From positions 1-57,075 of the forward strand of contig OMOE01000172.1 of the NCBI GenBank assembly GCA_900290365.1: a DNA stretch of 57,075 nucleotides, read 5' to 3'. Of the stretch, positions 41,060 to 48,427 are shown in pieces (position 1 is the first letter of the stretch; every line of letters begins with the position of its first letter). The DNA is from Syntrophobacter sp. SbD1 (lineage in GTDB: Bacteria > Desulfobacterota > Syntrophobacteria > Syntrophobacterales > Syntrophobacteraceae). The position numbers and the translations under genes were made by a program. The notes under the pieces are model-generated. The model did no database searches. It had not been told where the DNA came from and saw only the letters and a program-made list of their open reading frames with translations.

Positions 41060-41695
41060 CTAAATTCCTTTCAATGTCTTGACGAAGACCCCTATCTTCG
41101 CGGTGAGCTGCGGTTCCGCTCCCCAAAAGAAATGATCGGCGCCTTTGAGTACTTCAAGAGCGGGCAGTTTGGTTTTTGGCCGTTTGGAGAGCCAGTTTTG
41201 CAGGGACTTGATTGAACAGTATTCATCTCTATCCCCGACGATTATAAGTGCGGGCGCATCGGGGAGTTCGAGTCCTTCAAAAGAAATAAAATCCAACGGC
41301 GGCGCTAAAAGTATGAGCGAATCGGGACGAAGGCCCATTCGGATTGCCTCCATCGCTGCCCATGCCCCGTAGGAATAACCGGCGATATCGATGCCCGCCG
41401 TGGACTTGTTCCGGAGCAATTCCGAGATGGCGATCAGGTCCACGGCGTCTTTTTGCCCCTCAGCCGGGTTGCCGCCGCTCTCGCCTGCTCCCCTGAAATT
41501 ATAGCGCAGTGTTCCCCACCCCAGGCTCGCAAACGCTTTGCGCGCCGCCTGGATCACGTTATTGTCCATGTTGCCTCCAAAGAGCGGATGGGGATGGCAA
41601 AGGATTGCATTCCGACCGGTTCTCCCTTCTTCGAAAAGACCTTCCAGACTTATTGCGCCGTTCTCCACCGGGATGCTCAACAGCTCTTCAGACAT
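41060..41695 (-). CDS. Alpha/beta hydrolase, dienelactone-hydrolase-like
   Basis: A 211-residue alpha/beta-hydrolase of the small YpfH/COG2945 type. It has ILCHPHPLFGGNMDNNVIQA near residue 31, YNFRGAGESGG near 65, the nucleophile in IAGYSYGAWAA near 105, GDRDEYCS near 155 and the catalytic His in GADHFFWG near 190. It probably acts on esters or acyl groups. The ATG at 41695 follows AAGGGG; another ATG 24 bases out has no ribosome-binding site. It is divergent from the patatin gene. Confidence 0.86.
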   Translation of the reverse strand: MSEELLSIPVENGAISLEGLFEEGRTGRNAILCHPHPLFGGNMDNNVIQAARKAFASLGWGTLRYNFRGAGESGGNPAEGQKDAVDLIAISELLRNKSTAGIDIAGYSYGAWAAMEAIRMGLRPDSLILLAPPLDFISFEGLELPDAPALIIVGDRDEYCSIKSLQNWLSKRPKTKLPALEVLKGADHFFWGAEPQLTAKIGVFVKTLKGI

Positions 41696-41831
41696 AATTG
41701 GCCCCTTTTCGGTCGCCATATGATAGATTATCTTTAGCTGGCCTGCATCCGGAAACAGCGGATGCGAGCATTTTCCGGATGGAAACTACACCGGAACAGC
41801 CGGTCTTGCCACGAATTAAAAAGGACGTTGA

Positions 41832-42785
41832 ATGTCTCTTTTCAGATCCGCTCTTGCGCTTAGCGGGGGTTCCGCACGAGGATTATCGCACCTGGGAATT
41901 ATCCAGGAAATCGAGCGGACAAACCTGAAGTTCAATATGATAGTCGGCACCAGCATGGGGGCCTTAGTAGGCGGCCTCTACGCCTGTTTTGGATGCTCGG
42001 CCAAGGTAGTAGACAGTTTGAAAAAACTCTTTGATAGCAAGCTTTTTGTCAAGGCCACCTCCAGCGCGGTGGAGGAGGATTCCACCTCTATCGGTCCTGA
42101 CGGCTTTTTTAACCGCTTTACGTGGCTGTTCAGACAAGGGGTCTTCTACTCCCGCACGATGATGCAAATGGAACTTGTAAGTGAAAATATGTTCACCGAA
42201 CTGTTGGCGATGATTGTTCCCGATGTGCTCATAGAAGACCTGCCGGTACCGTTTGCAGCAGTTGCGATGGACATGCTCACCGGGGAAGAGATAGTGCTCA
42301 CAAAAGGGTCTCTCAGACGCGCCATTGCCGCAAGTTCCTCGATTCCGGGCATCTTCCCGCCAATCCAGGTGGACGGACGGATCCTGGTCGACGGAGGTTG
42401 GACCGATAATGTTCCAGCAACTCCGGCAATCGCCCTGGGAGCTCATTTCGTCCTGGCCGTTGACGCAAGCGTTGAAATTGCGGGAATTGTGGCAAGTCCA
42501 AGGTCCGCATTGGAGGTCCTGTTCCGTTGCAATGAAATTACGCGAATTCTTCTAACCAGGCATCGAAAATCATCCGCCGATGTTTTGATCACCCCCGAAA
42601 TAGGGGACCTATTTTGGGCCGATTTCAGATCCCTGGACCACTGCCTTGCGGCAGGAAGAAAGGCCTTCGAGCAAAATGCATCAAACATCCGCAAACAAAT
42701 GCTCCTGCGCCGGGTCCGCACACTTGAAGGAACCATTCATCCAGGCCGGACCGGGGAGTGGAAACATCCGATGGTGATAATGTGA
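41832..42785 (+). CDS. Patatin-like phospholipase
   Basis: The 317-residue protein has the patatin catalytic dyad elements: the oxyanion-hole glycine run ALSGGSARGLSHLG near residue 10, the nucleophile in VGTSMGALVGG near 40, and the Asp in VDGGWTDNVP near 189. It resembles NTE/RssA-type lipid acyl hydrolases. It is cytoplasmic with no signal peptide, and may hydrolyse phospholipids or acyl thioesters. It stands alone between a divergent hydrolase and a GC-rich palindromic spacer. Confidence 0.92.
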   Translation: MSLFRSALALSGGSARGLSHLGIIQEIERTNLKFNMIVGTSMGALVGGLYACFGCSAKVVDSLKKLFDSKLFVKATSSAVEEDSTSIGPDGFFNRFTWLFRQGVFYSRTMMQMELVSENMFTELLAMIVPDVLIEDLPVPFAAVAMDMLTGEEIVLTKGSLRRAIAASSSIPGIFPPIQVDGRILVDGGWTDNVPATPAIALGAHFVLAVDASVEIAGIVASPRSALEVLFRCNEITRILLTRHRKSSADVLITPEIGDLFWADFRSLDHCLAAGRKAFEQNASNIRKQMLLRRVRTLEGTIHPGRTGEWKHPMVIM

Positions 42786-42794
42786 TACTAAAGG

Positions 42795-42910
42795 AGCGGG
42801 GAGCGGGGAGCGGGAATCAGGCAGGCCCCCGTGTTTATTCTTGCTTCTCGCTCCTTGCTTCACGCTCCCCGCTCCCCGCTTCTCGCTTCTCGCTTCTCGC
42901 TTCTCGCTCC
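42795..42910. repeat. 18-bp perfect inverted repeat with adjoining heptamer tandem repeat
   Basis: AGCGGGGAGCGGGGAGCG (42795-42812) pairs exactly with 42863-42880 across a 50-base loop. The right arm runs straight into about four copies of a 7-base unit, TTCTCGC (to 42910). It lies after the patatin stop; without a T-run it is not a canonical terminator but would form a very stable RNA stem. Confidence 0.75.
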
Positions 42911-42950
42911 CTCCTGTCGTTGAGAAACACAGGTCCTCAGATTTTTTCCT

Positions 42951-42980
42951 TTGACAATACACTCCCGAATTATGCAATAG
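42951..42980 (+). promoter_or_regulatory. Candidate promoter of the SYLF gene
   Basis: TTGACA (42951-42956) is followed after 18 bases by CAATAG (42975-42980), a poor -10. It lies about 50 bases upstream of the SYLF protein ATG. The -35 is perfect and the -10 is weak, so this is tentative. Confidence 0.3.
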
Positions 42981-43031
42981 TAGCTTTAAAGATCGGTGGA
43001 AAATCTAACGCAGTATGAAAGGGGATGTTCA

Positions 43032-43727
43032 ATGGCTAGCAGGTGTTCCTATGCCGTTTTTATGGTGGGCTTGAGTCTGTGCATCCTGCTGCCGGCGTTT
43101 GCAACGGCCGGAACGAGCGAGGATGCCAAGGTCCAGGCGTCGATCTCTGTGATCAGGGAGATTATGGATATCCCCGAATGCGCGATTCCACCCAGTCTTT
43201 TGCGCATGGCCAGGGGAATTGCGATCTTTCCGGATCTGCTCAAAGCGGGATTTATTTTCGGAGGCCGTTATGGAGTCGGGGTGCTGCTGGTGCGAAACCC
43301 TGACGAATCCTGGGGCAACCCGGTTTTTTTCCGCCTGATAGGAGGCAGCTTCGGGTGGCAGATCGGCGCCCAGTCCAGCGATGTTATACTGGTGCTAAAG
43401 AGCATCCGCAGCCTGGATACCATCTGTGGCGGTAAATTCACTCTTGGGGCTGACGCTTCGATAGCGGCCGGACCCGTAGGCAGACAAGCCGAAGCGGACA
43501 CCGACGTTTTGCTCCGGGCGGAAATCCTCTCCTACTCCAGAAGCAGGGGCCTTTTTGCGGGACTCTCGCTCGAAGGCGCCGCAATCCAAGTGGAATACGG
43601 CCCCACAGCGGCATTCTACAACACCCCGGGATTGCTTCCGGTAGACATCATTAAAAACCCCAACATGATGGCCCCCCCGGTTGCGGTGGAACTTAAAAGG
43701 GTGCTTGACTGGTATTCGAAACAGTAA
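43032..43727 (+). CDS. Exported SYLF-domain (Ysc84-like) lipid-binding protein
   Basis: The 231-residue protein starts with a signal peptide (MASRCSYAVFMVGLSLCILL, cleavage probably after FATA). It continues with the SYLF/Ysc84 domain: IPPSLLRMARGIAIFPDLLK near residue 49, GFIFGGRYGVGVLLVR near 70, GGSFGWQIGAQSSDVILVL near 98 and LSLEGAAIQVE near 180. SYLF proteins bind membrane lipids; bacterial periplasmic ones are of unknown role. The ATG at 43032 follows AAAGGGG. Confidence 0.9.
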   Translation: MASRCSYAVFMVGLSLCILLPAFATAGTSEDAKVQASISVIREIMDIPECAIPPSLLRMARGIAIFPDLLKAGFIFGGRYGVGVLLVRNPDESWGNPVFFRLIGGSFGWQIGAQSSDVILVLKSIRSLDTICGGKFTLGADASIAAGPVGRQAEADTDVLLRAEILSYSRSRGLFAGLSLEGAAIQVEYGPTAAFYNTPGLLPVDIIKNPNMMAPPVAVELKRVLDWYSKQ

Positions 43728-43736
43728 GGAAAACCG

Positions 43737-43910
43737 TCACACAACAATAACCCTGTTTCTGCCGTCCGTTTTCGCGTGGTACATCGCCTCGTCCACCCTG
43801 ACGAAAAGCTTGCCGGCATCGATATCTGCCGGCTTGGCTTCGGTTACCCCAAGGCTTATCGTGAGGCGAATGGGCTGGTCATGGTAATAGAACCGAAGAG
43901 TTTCCATGCT
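43737..43910 (-). pseudogene. C-terminal fragment of a GGDEF diguanylate cyclase
   Basis: The reading frame ends with RLTISLGVTEAK and VRVDEAMYHAKTDGRNRVIV, the invariant end of GGDEF domains (VTxSxGVA, ADxALYxAKxxGRN). The catalytic GGDEF loop and the first two thirds of the domain are missing; upstream, the frame runs into the end of the cytochrome b5/DUF2231 gene. It is therefore a truncated relic, with its breakpoint close to 43910. Confidence 0.75.
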
Positions 43911-43914
43911 CGTT

Positions 43915-44634
43915 TCACTCTTTTCCAATGGGAAATGTTAGCCTCGCCCCGTGCCACCCTATTACCAAAATCATGGGGCAAAGCGAAAAGATCAGGAGTA
44001 AATAAACGATGCTGATGCTCCTGAATCTTGTCAGAACGTCGGGGGTCATTTCTCGCAACACAAGAGCGGCAAGAGAGACCGCCAGCATGGGAAGGGAAAC
44101 AGATATTTTTATGTTGATCCTTCGCAGCGGCCTGGCCAGGTAATTAACCCACCAGGATACCAAGCCGGTCAGAATCACGACAGGGGTAAAGATTACTCCT
44201 CCCGCGAGGCAATGGAATGCGGTGGCCTCGTATGAAGGGTCGCCTGTTATAAAGTATAACAAAATGAAGAAGGCCGGTGAGAGCATGAACACAATAGGGA
44301 AATGCACTGTCATCGGGTGCGGATGTCTTCTAAGAAAGGGCACCTTTTTAAAGAGTGGTTCAAGAAAGGTCTTTCCCTCGATTTCGGAAACCGGCTCACG
44401 CTTGATTATCCCCACAGCGGGATATCTGTCGAGGACTTCAGGCCCGTGGGGAGCGCCGCCCAGGTCGGTAGTAAGGTCCTTGCCGGAGGGATGGCGGTTC
44501 ATATGGGTGCCTGTTTTCCACAACTTGCTCAGGCTTACGTCATAGATTTTACCTTCATAGGCGATATAAACGGGCCTTCCTTCCTTACCGTCCTTTTGGG
44601 CAAGTTCTTCGGGGCTGAGTTCCATGTCAGGCAT
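43915..44634 (-). CDS. Cytochrome b5-like domain fused to DUF2231-type membrane domain
   Basis: The 239-residue protein begins with a cytochrome-b5-like module (about 10-80): VYIAYEGKIYDVSLSKLW then HMNRHPSGKDLT and GGAPHGPEVL, where the two histidine regions are the likely heme ligands. It continues with HPHPMTVHFPIVFMLSP and about four membrane helices as in DUF2231. It could be a membrane b-type cytochrome that passes electrons near the quinone pool. The stop runs into a GGDEF remnant. Heme ligation is inferred from spacing only. Confidence 0.78.
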   Translation of the reverse strand: MPDMELSPEELAQKDGKEGRPVYIAYEGKIYDVSLSKLWKTGTHMNRHPSGKDLTTDLGGAPHGPEVLDRYPAVGIIKREPVSEIEGKTFLEPLFKKVPFLRRHPHPMTVHFPIVFMLSPAFFILLYFITGDPSYEATAFHCLAGGVIFTPVVILTGLVSWWVNYLARPLRRINIKISVSLPMLAVSLAALVLREMTPDVLTRFRSISIVYLLLIFSLCPMILVIGWHGARLTFPIGKE

Positions 44635-44880
44635 TTGAATTCCCCTCCCGGGTCACATTGAGTTTCTTCACGCGATTTCAAAAGATAAGGTATCGAGCGG
44701 CTCAATACAATCATTACTCTAAATTCAGGAGAGCACTCATTGCTTTTGAGGCGTAAGGACTTATGGTGATTGTGGCATGAAAACTCACTACTATGGTATT
44801 CTTTCAGTAGGGGAGGTCTTTGTGCCCTCCCAAAGCACTCAATTTCAAAGCAACTCTGTTTTACGAGGAGGTCGGTTTCC

Positions 44881-46272
44881 TTGAAAGCACCGCTCATTTT
44901 CGTGCTGATTGCCGCATTGTTCCTGTTTCCCGCTCTTTCCACGGGTGAGATCTCCAAAGACATTTCGGAAGTCCGGCTTTCTAACGGCCTCAAAGTCATT
45001 ATGCTGGAAAACCACAAAGCTCCGATTGTATCTTTCCAGGTCTGGTACCGGACCGGGGCGCGCAATGAAATAGCGGGCAAAACCGGGTTAGCACACATGC
45101 TCGAGCACATGATGTTCAAAGGGACCGAGAAGGTTAGCGGTGAGCAGTTCGTCAGGGCATTCTATGAACTGGGGGGAGAGCAAAACGCATCCACATCCCA
45201 TGACTTTACCTATTTTTTCGAATCCCTTGCTTCAAACAGCATAGCTGTGCCCATCGATTTTGAGTCCGACCGCATGAGCAACCTGGTTCTCAGGGAAAGC
45301 GATTTTCGAACGGAGAGGATGGTAGTTCTCGAAGAGAGGCGAATGCGAGTCGATGACGACCCGCAGTCTTTTCTGCTGGAGCAGTTGGAGGCCGCTGCGT
45401 ACCAGTCTCAACCGTACCATTGGCCTGTTATTGGATGGGCCCAGGATATCGAGAGGCTGACGATAGATGACGTAAAGGCTTTTTACTCGCGCTACTACAA
45501 CCCTGCCAACGCTTTCATCGTGGTAACCGGGGACTTCAAAAAGAAAGATCTTTTACTACGGCTGGAAGAGACTTTCGGAAAAATCCCTGCCGGAACGGCC
45601 GCCCCCCGGCTTTTCATTGAGGACCCCCGCCAACCGGGCGAAAGAAGAGTTATTGTCGAACATCCGGCCCAGGTCGGGTCCCTGGTGGTCGGCTGGCATG
45701 TTCCCAACCTTAGAAGCGAGGACAGTTACGTTCTGGAGGTCATAAAGGCCATTCTTGCCCAGGGTAAGAGTTCCAGACTCTATGACCACCTGTTGCGCGG
45801 CAAAGCGCTCGTGCTGGACTCATCCGTCGACTACAGCCTGACTTCCCAAGACCCGGGGCTTTTTTATATTTCCTGCTCCTTTCTTCCTGGAAAGGACCCC
45901 AAAGAAATAGAGCAGGCGGTCTATGAAGAACTCGAGCTTCTCAAAACGGGCCCCTTGGGGACTCGGGAACTGGAGAAGGCAAAAAACCAATTGGAGGCAT
46001 CCTTTGTCTTTGACCAGGAATCCATCGAATCCATGGGGGAGAAGCTTGGCGAGTATGAAACGGCTCTTGACTGGTCGGCTATCAACGCATACGTTCCATC
46101 GATCCGGAGCGTTACACCGCAGGATATTCAACGGGTTGCCTCCAGGTACTTCACGGCGCAAAACCGCACTGTCGGCATTCTGAGTCCATCGAAGCCATCC
46201 TCTGAGGCCGTACCCCAGCCTTCAGGAGGAGGCATCAAACAACGGAGCATAAGGTATCGGGCCTCGCGGTGA
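44881..46272 (+). CDS. M16 metallopeptidase, catalytic subunit, exported
   Basis: The 463-residue processing-protease-like peptidase has the inverted zinc motif HMLEH (His72, Glu75, His76) followed by the expected downstream acidic ligand region, and ends with the inactive second M16 half. The TTG start at 44881 has AGGAGG 9 bases upstream and gives a clean signal peptide (MKAPLIFVLIAALFLFPALS); an upstream extension of the frame has neither. It acts in the periplasm. The adjacent gene encodes a partner lacking the zinc motif, a pairing known for two-subunit M16 peptidases. Confidence 0.9.
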   Translation: MKAPLIFVLIAALFLFPALSTGEISKDISEVRLSNGLKVIMLENHKAPIVSFQVWYRTGARNEIAGKTGLAHMLEHMMFKGTEKVSGEQFVRAFYELGGEQNASTSHDFTYFFESLASNSIAVPIDFESDRMSNLVLRESDFRTERMVVLEERRMRVDDDPQSFLLEQLEAAAYQSQPYHWPVIGWAQDIERLTIDDVKAFYSRYYNPANAFIVVTGDFKKKDLLLRLEETFGKIPAGTAAPRLFIEDPRQPGERRVIVEHPAQVGSLVVGWHVPNLRSEDSYVLEVIKAILAQGKSSRLYDHLLRGKALVLDSSVDYSLTSQDPGLFYISCSFLPGKDPKEIEQAVYEELELLKTGPLGTRELEKAKNQLEASFVFDQESIESMGEKLGEYETALDWSAINAYVPSIRSVTPQDIQRVASRYFTAQNRTVGILSPSKPSSEAVPQPSGGGIKQRSIRYRASR

Positions 46273-47660
46273 ACAGTGAAAAACAAAAACCCCCGATTGC
46301 TGAATTCACGCACAAAATACGAGCGCTTGCCATGAATGTGAAAAAGCACTTCATAGTGTTTATTCTGGGATTGATAGTGCCTCTGCTCACGGGCGCCTGC
46401 TGCCTGGCGATGCCGAAGGCCGAGATGATCGAATTGCCCAACCACCTGAAGCTGATCGTGTTCGAAGAGCATTCGATTCCGGCCGTAACCCTTGAATTGC
46501 TGGTGTCTGCCGGTTCCTGGCAAGACCCGCAGGAGATGAAAGGTCTGGCAAACCTCACGGCCAAGTCTATTCTGCTTGGAACCCGGTCTCTCTCATTCGA
46601 TGAGATAAATAAGAGGCTTGACTTCATCGGGGCGTCTCTGGATGCGGATTGTACCAGGGACTTCGCCCTGATCGGCATGCAAGTGCTGAAAAAGGACCTT
46701 GATGCAGGATTGGGTCTCTTTACGGAAGTTATCATCCATCCAACTTTCCCCTCAGCCGATGTGGACGGACAGAAAGATGACATAATCGGATCGCTGCGCT
46801 CAAAAGAGGACGATCCCATTGAGGTTGCGAACAAGGCCTTCAACAGGGCGCTTTTCGTGGATAATCCCTACGCCTCCCCCGTAGAGGGTACGGAAAAATC
46901 AGTCGCCGAAATTGGGACCACGGAACTTTCCAGTTTTTACTCTTCATTTTACCGGCCAAACAACTCAATCCTGGTGATTGGAGGGGACATAACCCTCCGG
47001 GAAGTCAAAGACATTATCGTTCCCAAACTGGTAGAATGGGAAGCCGCAGGAATTTCTGAAACACCTTCCCGGGTGGAATTCGCCGAAGGAGTGGTCAACG
47101 TCGCCATTGATAAACCCGTGTCACAAGCGACGATCATGCTCGGCTGCCCAGCCATGGAAAGGGCCAGCGCGGATTATTATCCCTTTCAGGTTTTGAACCA
47201 GATCCTGGGTTCGGGGGACCTGTCGAGTCGGCTCATGGTCGAATTACGCATCAAAAAAGGACTTGCCTATGCTGTTGAAAGCTACCCGGAAGCCCGTAAG
47301 CATGCGGGGTCTTTCCGGGTTATTATCCAGACCAAGGCTTCGTCTGCCAAAGAGTCTATTGCGCTTGCCAGAAAGGAATTGGAGCGGCTCCGGCACGAAC
47401 CGGTTTCCGAAGCGGAACTCCAGGCGGCAAAGAAATTTTTGACAGGCAATTTCCCTTTAAAGTACAGCCAGCAAATCGATTATGCAAAATTCCTGGCTCA
47501 AATTCAATTCTATGGACTCGGCTCCGATTATCCCGACAGATACGCCTCCCTGATAAATGCGGTGACCTCGGAGGAGATCCTCGGGGTGGCAAAAAAATAT
47601 ATAGCCCCGGAGAATGTTACGGTCATAGTCGCCGATCTGAAAAAAGCGCAAATAAAGTGA
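46269..47660 (+). CDS. M16 peptidase family, non-catalytic partner, exported
   Basis: The 463-residue protein is homologous to M16 peptidases but has KGLANLTAKSIL where the zinc motif HxxEH should be, so it cannot bind zinc there. It keeps the partner-type LRIKKGLAYAVES near residue 330, the region that supplies substrate-binding Arg/Tyr. The GTG overlaps the stop of the catalytic gene (GTGA), implying coupled synthesis and a heterodimer. A later in-frame ATG at 46332 followed by MNVKKHFIVFILGLIVPLL would give a more standard signal peptide and may be the real start. Confidence 0.88.
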   Translation: MNSEKQKPPIAEFTHKIRALAMNVKKHFIVFILGLIVPLLTGACCLAMPKAEMIELPNHLKLIVFEEHSIPAVTLELLVSAGSWQDPQEMKGLANLTAKSILLGTRSLSFDEINKRLDFIGASLDADCTRDFALIGMQVLKKDLDAGLGLFTEVIIHPTFPSADVDGQKDDIIGSLRSKEDDPIEVANKAFNRALFVDNPYASPVEGTEKSVAEIGTTELSSFYSSFYRPNNSILVIGGDITLREVKDIIVPKLVEWEAAGISETPSRVEFAEGVVNVAIDKPVSQATIMLGCPAMERASADYYPFQVLNQILGSGDLSSRLMVELRIKKGLAYAVESYPEARKHAGSFRVIIQTKASSAKESIALARKELERLRHEPVSEAELQAAKKFLTGNFPLKYSQQIDYAKFLAQIQFYGLGSDYPDRYASLINAVTSEEILGVAKKYIAPENVTVIVADLKKAQIK

Positions 47661-47706
47661 ACAGTGGAAAGTGAATGGTGAGTTTAAAAATGAAAAGGAG
47701 AGTTTT

Positions 47707-48102
47707 ATGAAAAAAACGTTGATGTTCTTGATCTCTTTGTCTTTTCTTATGATGCCATGCGCCTCGTTTGCCCAGCAGGACAAAGGCCCCGGGCCCGGAG
47801 ACCAGGCCCTTGAGCAGCAGAAGAGTGCGCCGGACCAAAAAATGATGAAAAAACACTGCGACCATAAGATGGGCGAACACCACAAGATGATGAAAGAGAT
47901 GAACGACAGGCTTGACGCAAAAGTGGCAGCCATGGACGCCGCGACGGGTGATAAGAAGGTGGAAGCAATGGCGGACGTGATTAAGGAAATGGTGGCGCAG
48001 AGAAAAGAGATGCAAGAGCACATGATGAAAATGGGACACAAATGCATGAAATGTATGGAGCACAAAAAACATAAGAAGGCGCAAGATAAGGAAGAGAAGT
48101 AA
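47707..48102 (+). CDS. Small exported Met/His-rich protein, possible metal binder
   Basis: The 131-residue protein has a signal peptide (MKKTLMFLISLSFLMMPCAS, likely cut after SFA) and a mature part of helix-forming residues rich in Met, His and Lys: MMKKHCDHKMGEHHKMMKEM near residues 45-64 and EHMMKMGHKCMKCMEHKKHK near 101-120. A CMKC pair and many His/Met suggest copper or other soft-metal binding in the periplasm, but no family is recognised. AAAAGGAG lies 6 bases before the ATG. It sits just ahead of the terminator and the respiratory operon. Confidence 0.75.
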   Translation: MKKTLMFLISLSFLMMPCASFAQQDKGPGPGDQALEQQKSAPDQKMMKKHCDHKMGEHHKMMKEMNDRLDAKVAAMDAATGDKKVEAMADVIKEMVAQRKEMQEHMMKMGHKCMKCMEHKKHKKAQDKEEK

Positions 48103-48427
48103 TACAGGACTGGTTGCTGAGGACTGAAGACTGAGTGGAAAAGCACCGCAGGCTCCTCCGCAACGCCATGGTGTAGCCGCGTAGCGGCCGAAGGGGGTGT
48201 AGCGCGCGCAGCTCCCCACGCTTTTAAGAATCTATCTTTGAACTATTGTAATTACAGCCCGCAGTATTATTTTCTCGCACAAGAGTGCCGCTGTCTGCGG
48301 CATTCTTGTGACTATTTTTTCGCTACTCTTTAATTTTTGCGCTTTTGGAGAGGAAAGCTCAGCGGCCAACGGAGTCTTTCCGGTTCACTTATTCATCTGC
48401 TTTTTTGAGATTGCGGGGCTTTTGCAA
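48103..48427. other. Leader/intergenic region before the ACIII operon
   Basis: No gene is seen. The left part carries the ctgagtggaaaagcaccgca spacer repeat also found near 2470. A possible -35 (TTGAAC, 48238-48243) and AT-rich segment precede a strong hairpin-T6 at 48278-48320. The next 107 bases up to the actB ATG hold no strong ribosome-binding site. Confidence 0.5.
48278..48320 (+). terminator. Hairpin with T6 tract: terminator or attenuator
   Basis: CACAAGAGTGCCGC (48278-48291) pairs with GCGGCATTCTTGTG (48297-48310), a 14-bp stem with one G-T pair and a 5-base loop, followed by TTTTTT at 48315-48320. It lies 176 bases after the Met/His-rich gene and 107 bases before actB, so it could end the former or attenuate the latter. 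Confidence 0.82.

Noticed and set aside
42881..42910. Heptamer tandem repeats as a CRISPR array
   Set aside because: Units are 7 bases with no spacers and no cas genes nearby.
48308..48427. Longer ActB start at the GTG at 48308
   Set aside because: That codon is in the terminator hairpin and the extra residues would disrupt the twin-arginine signal.
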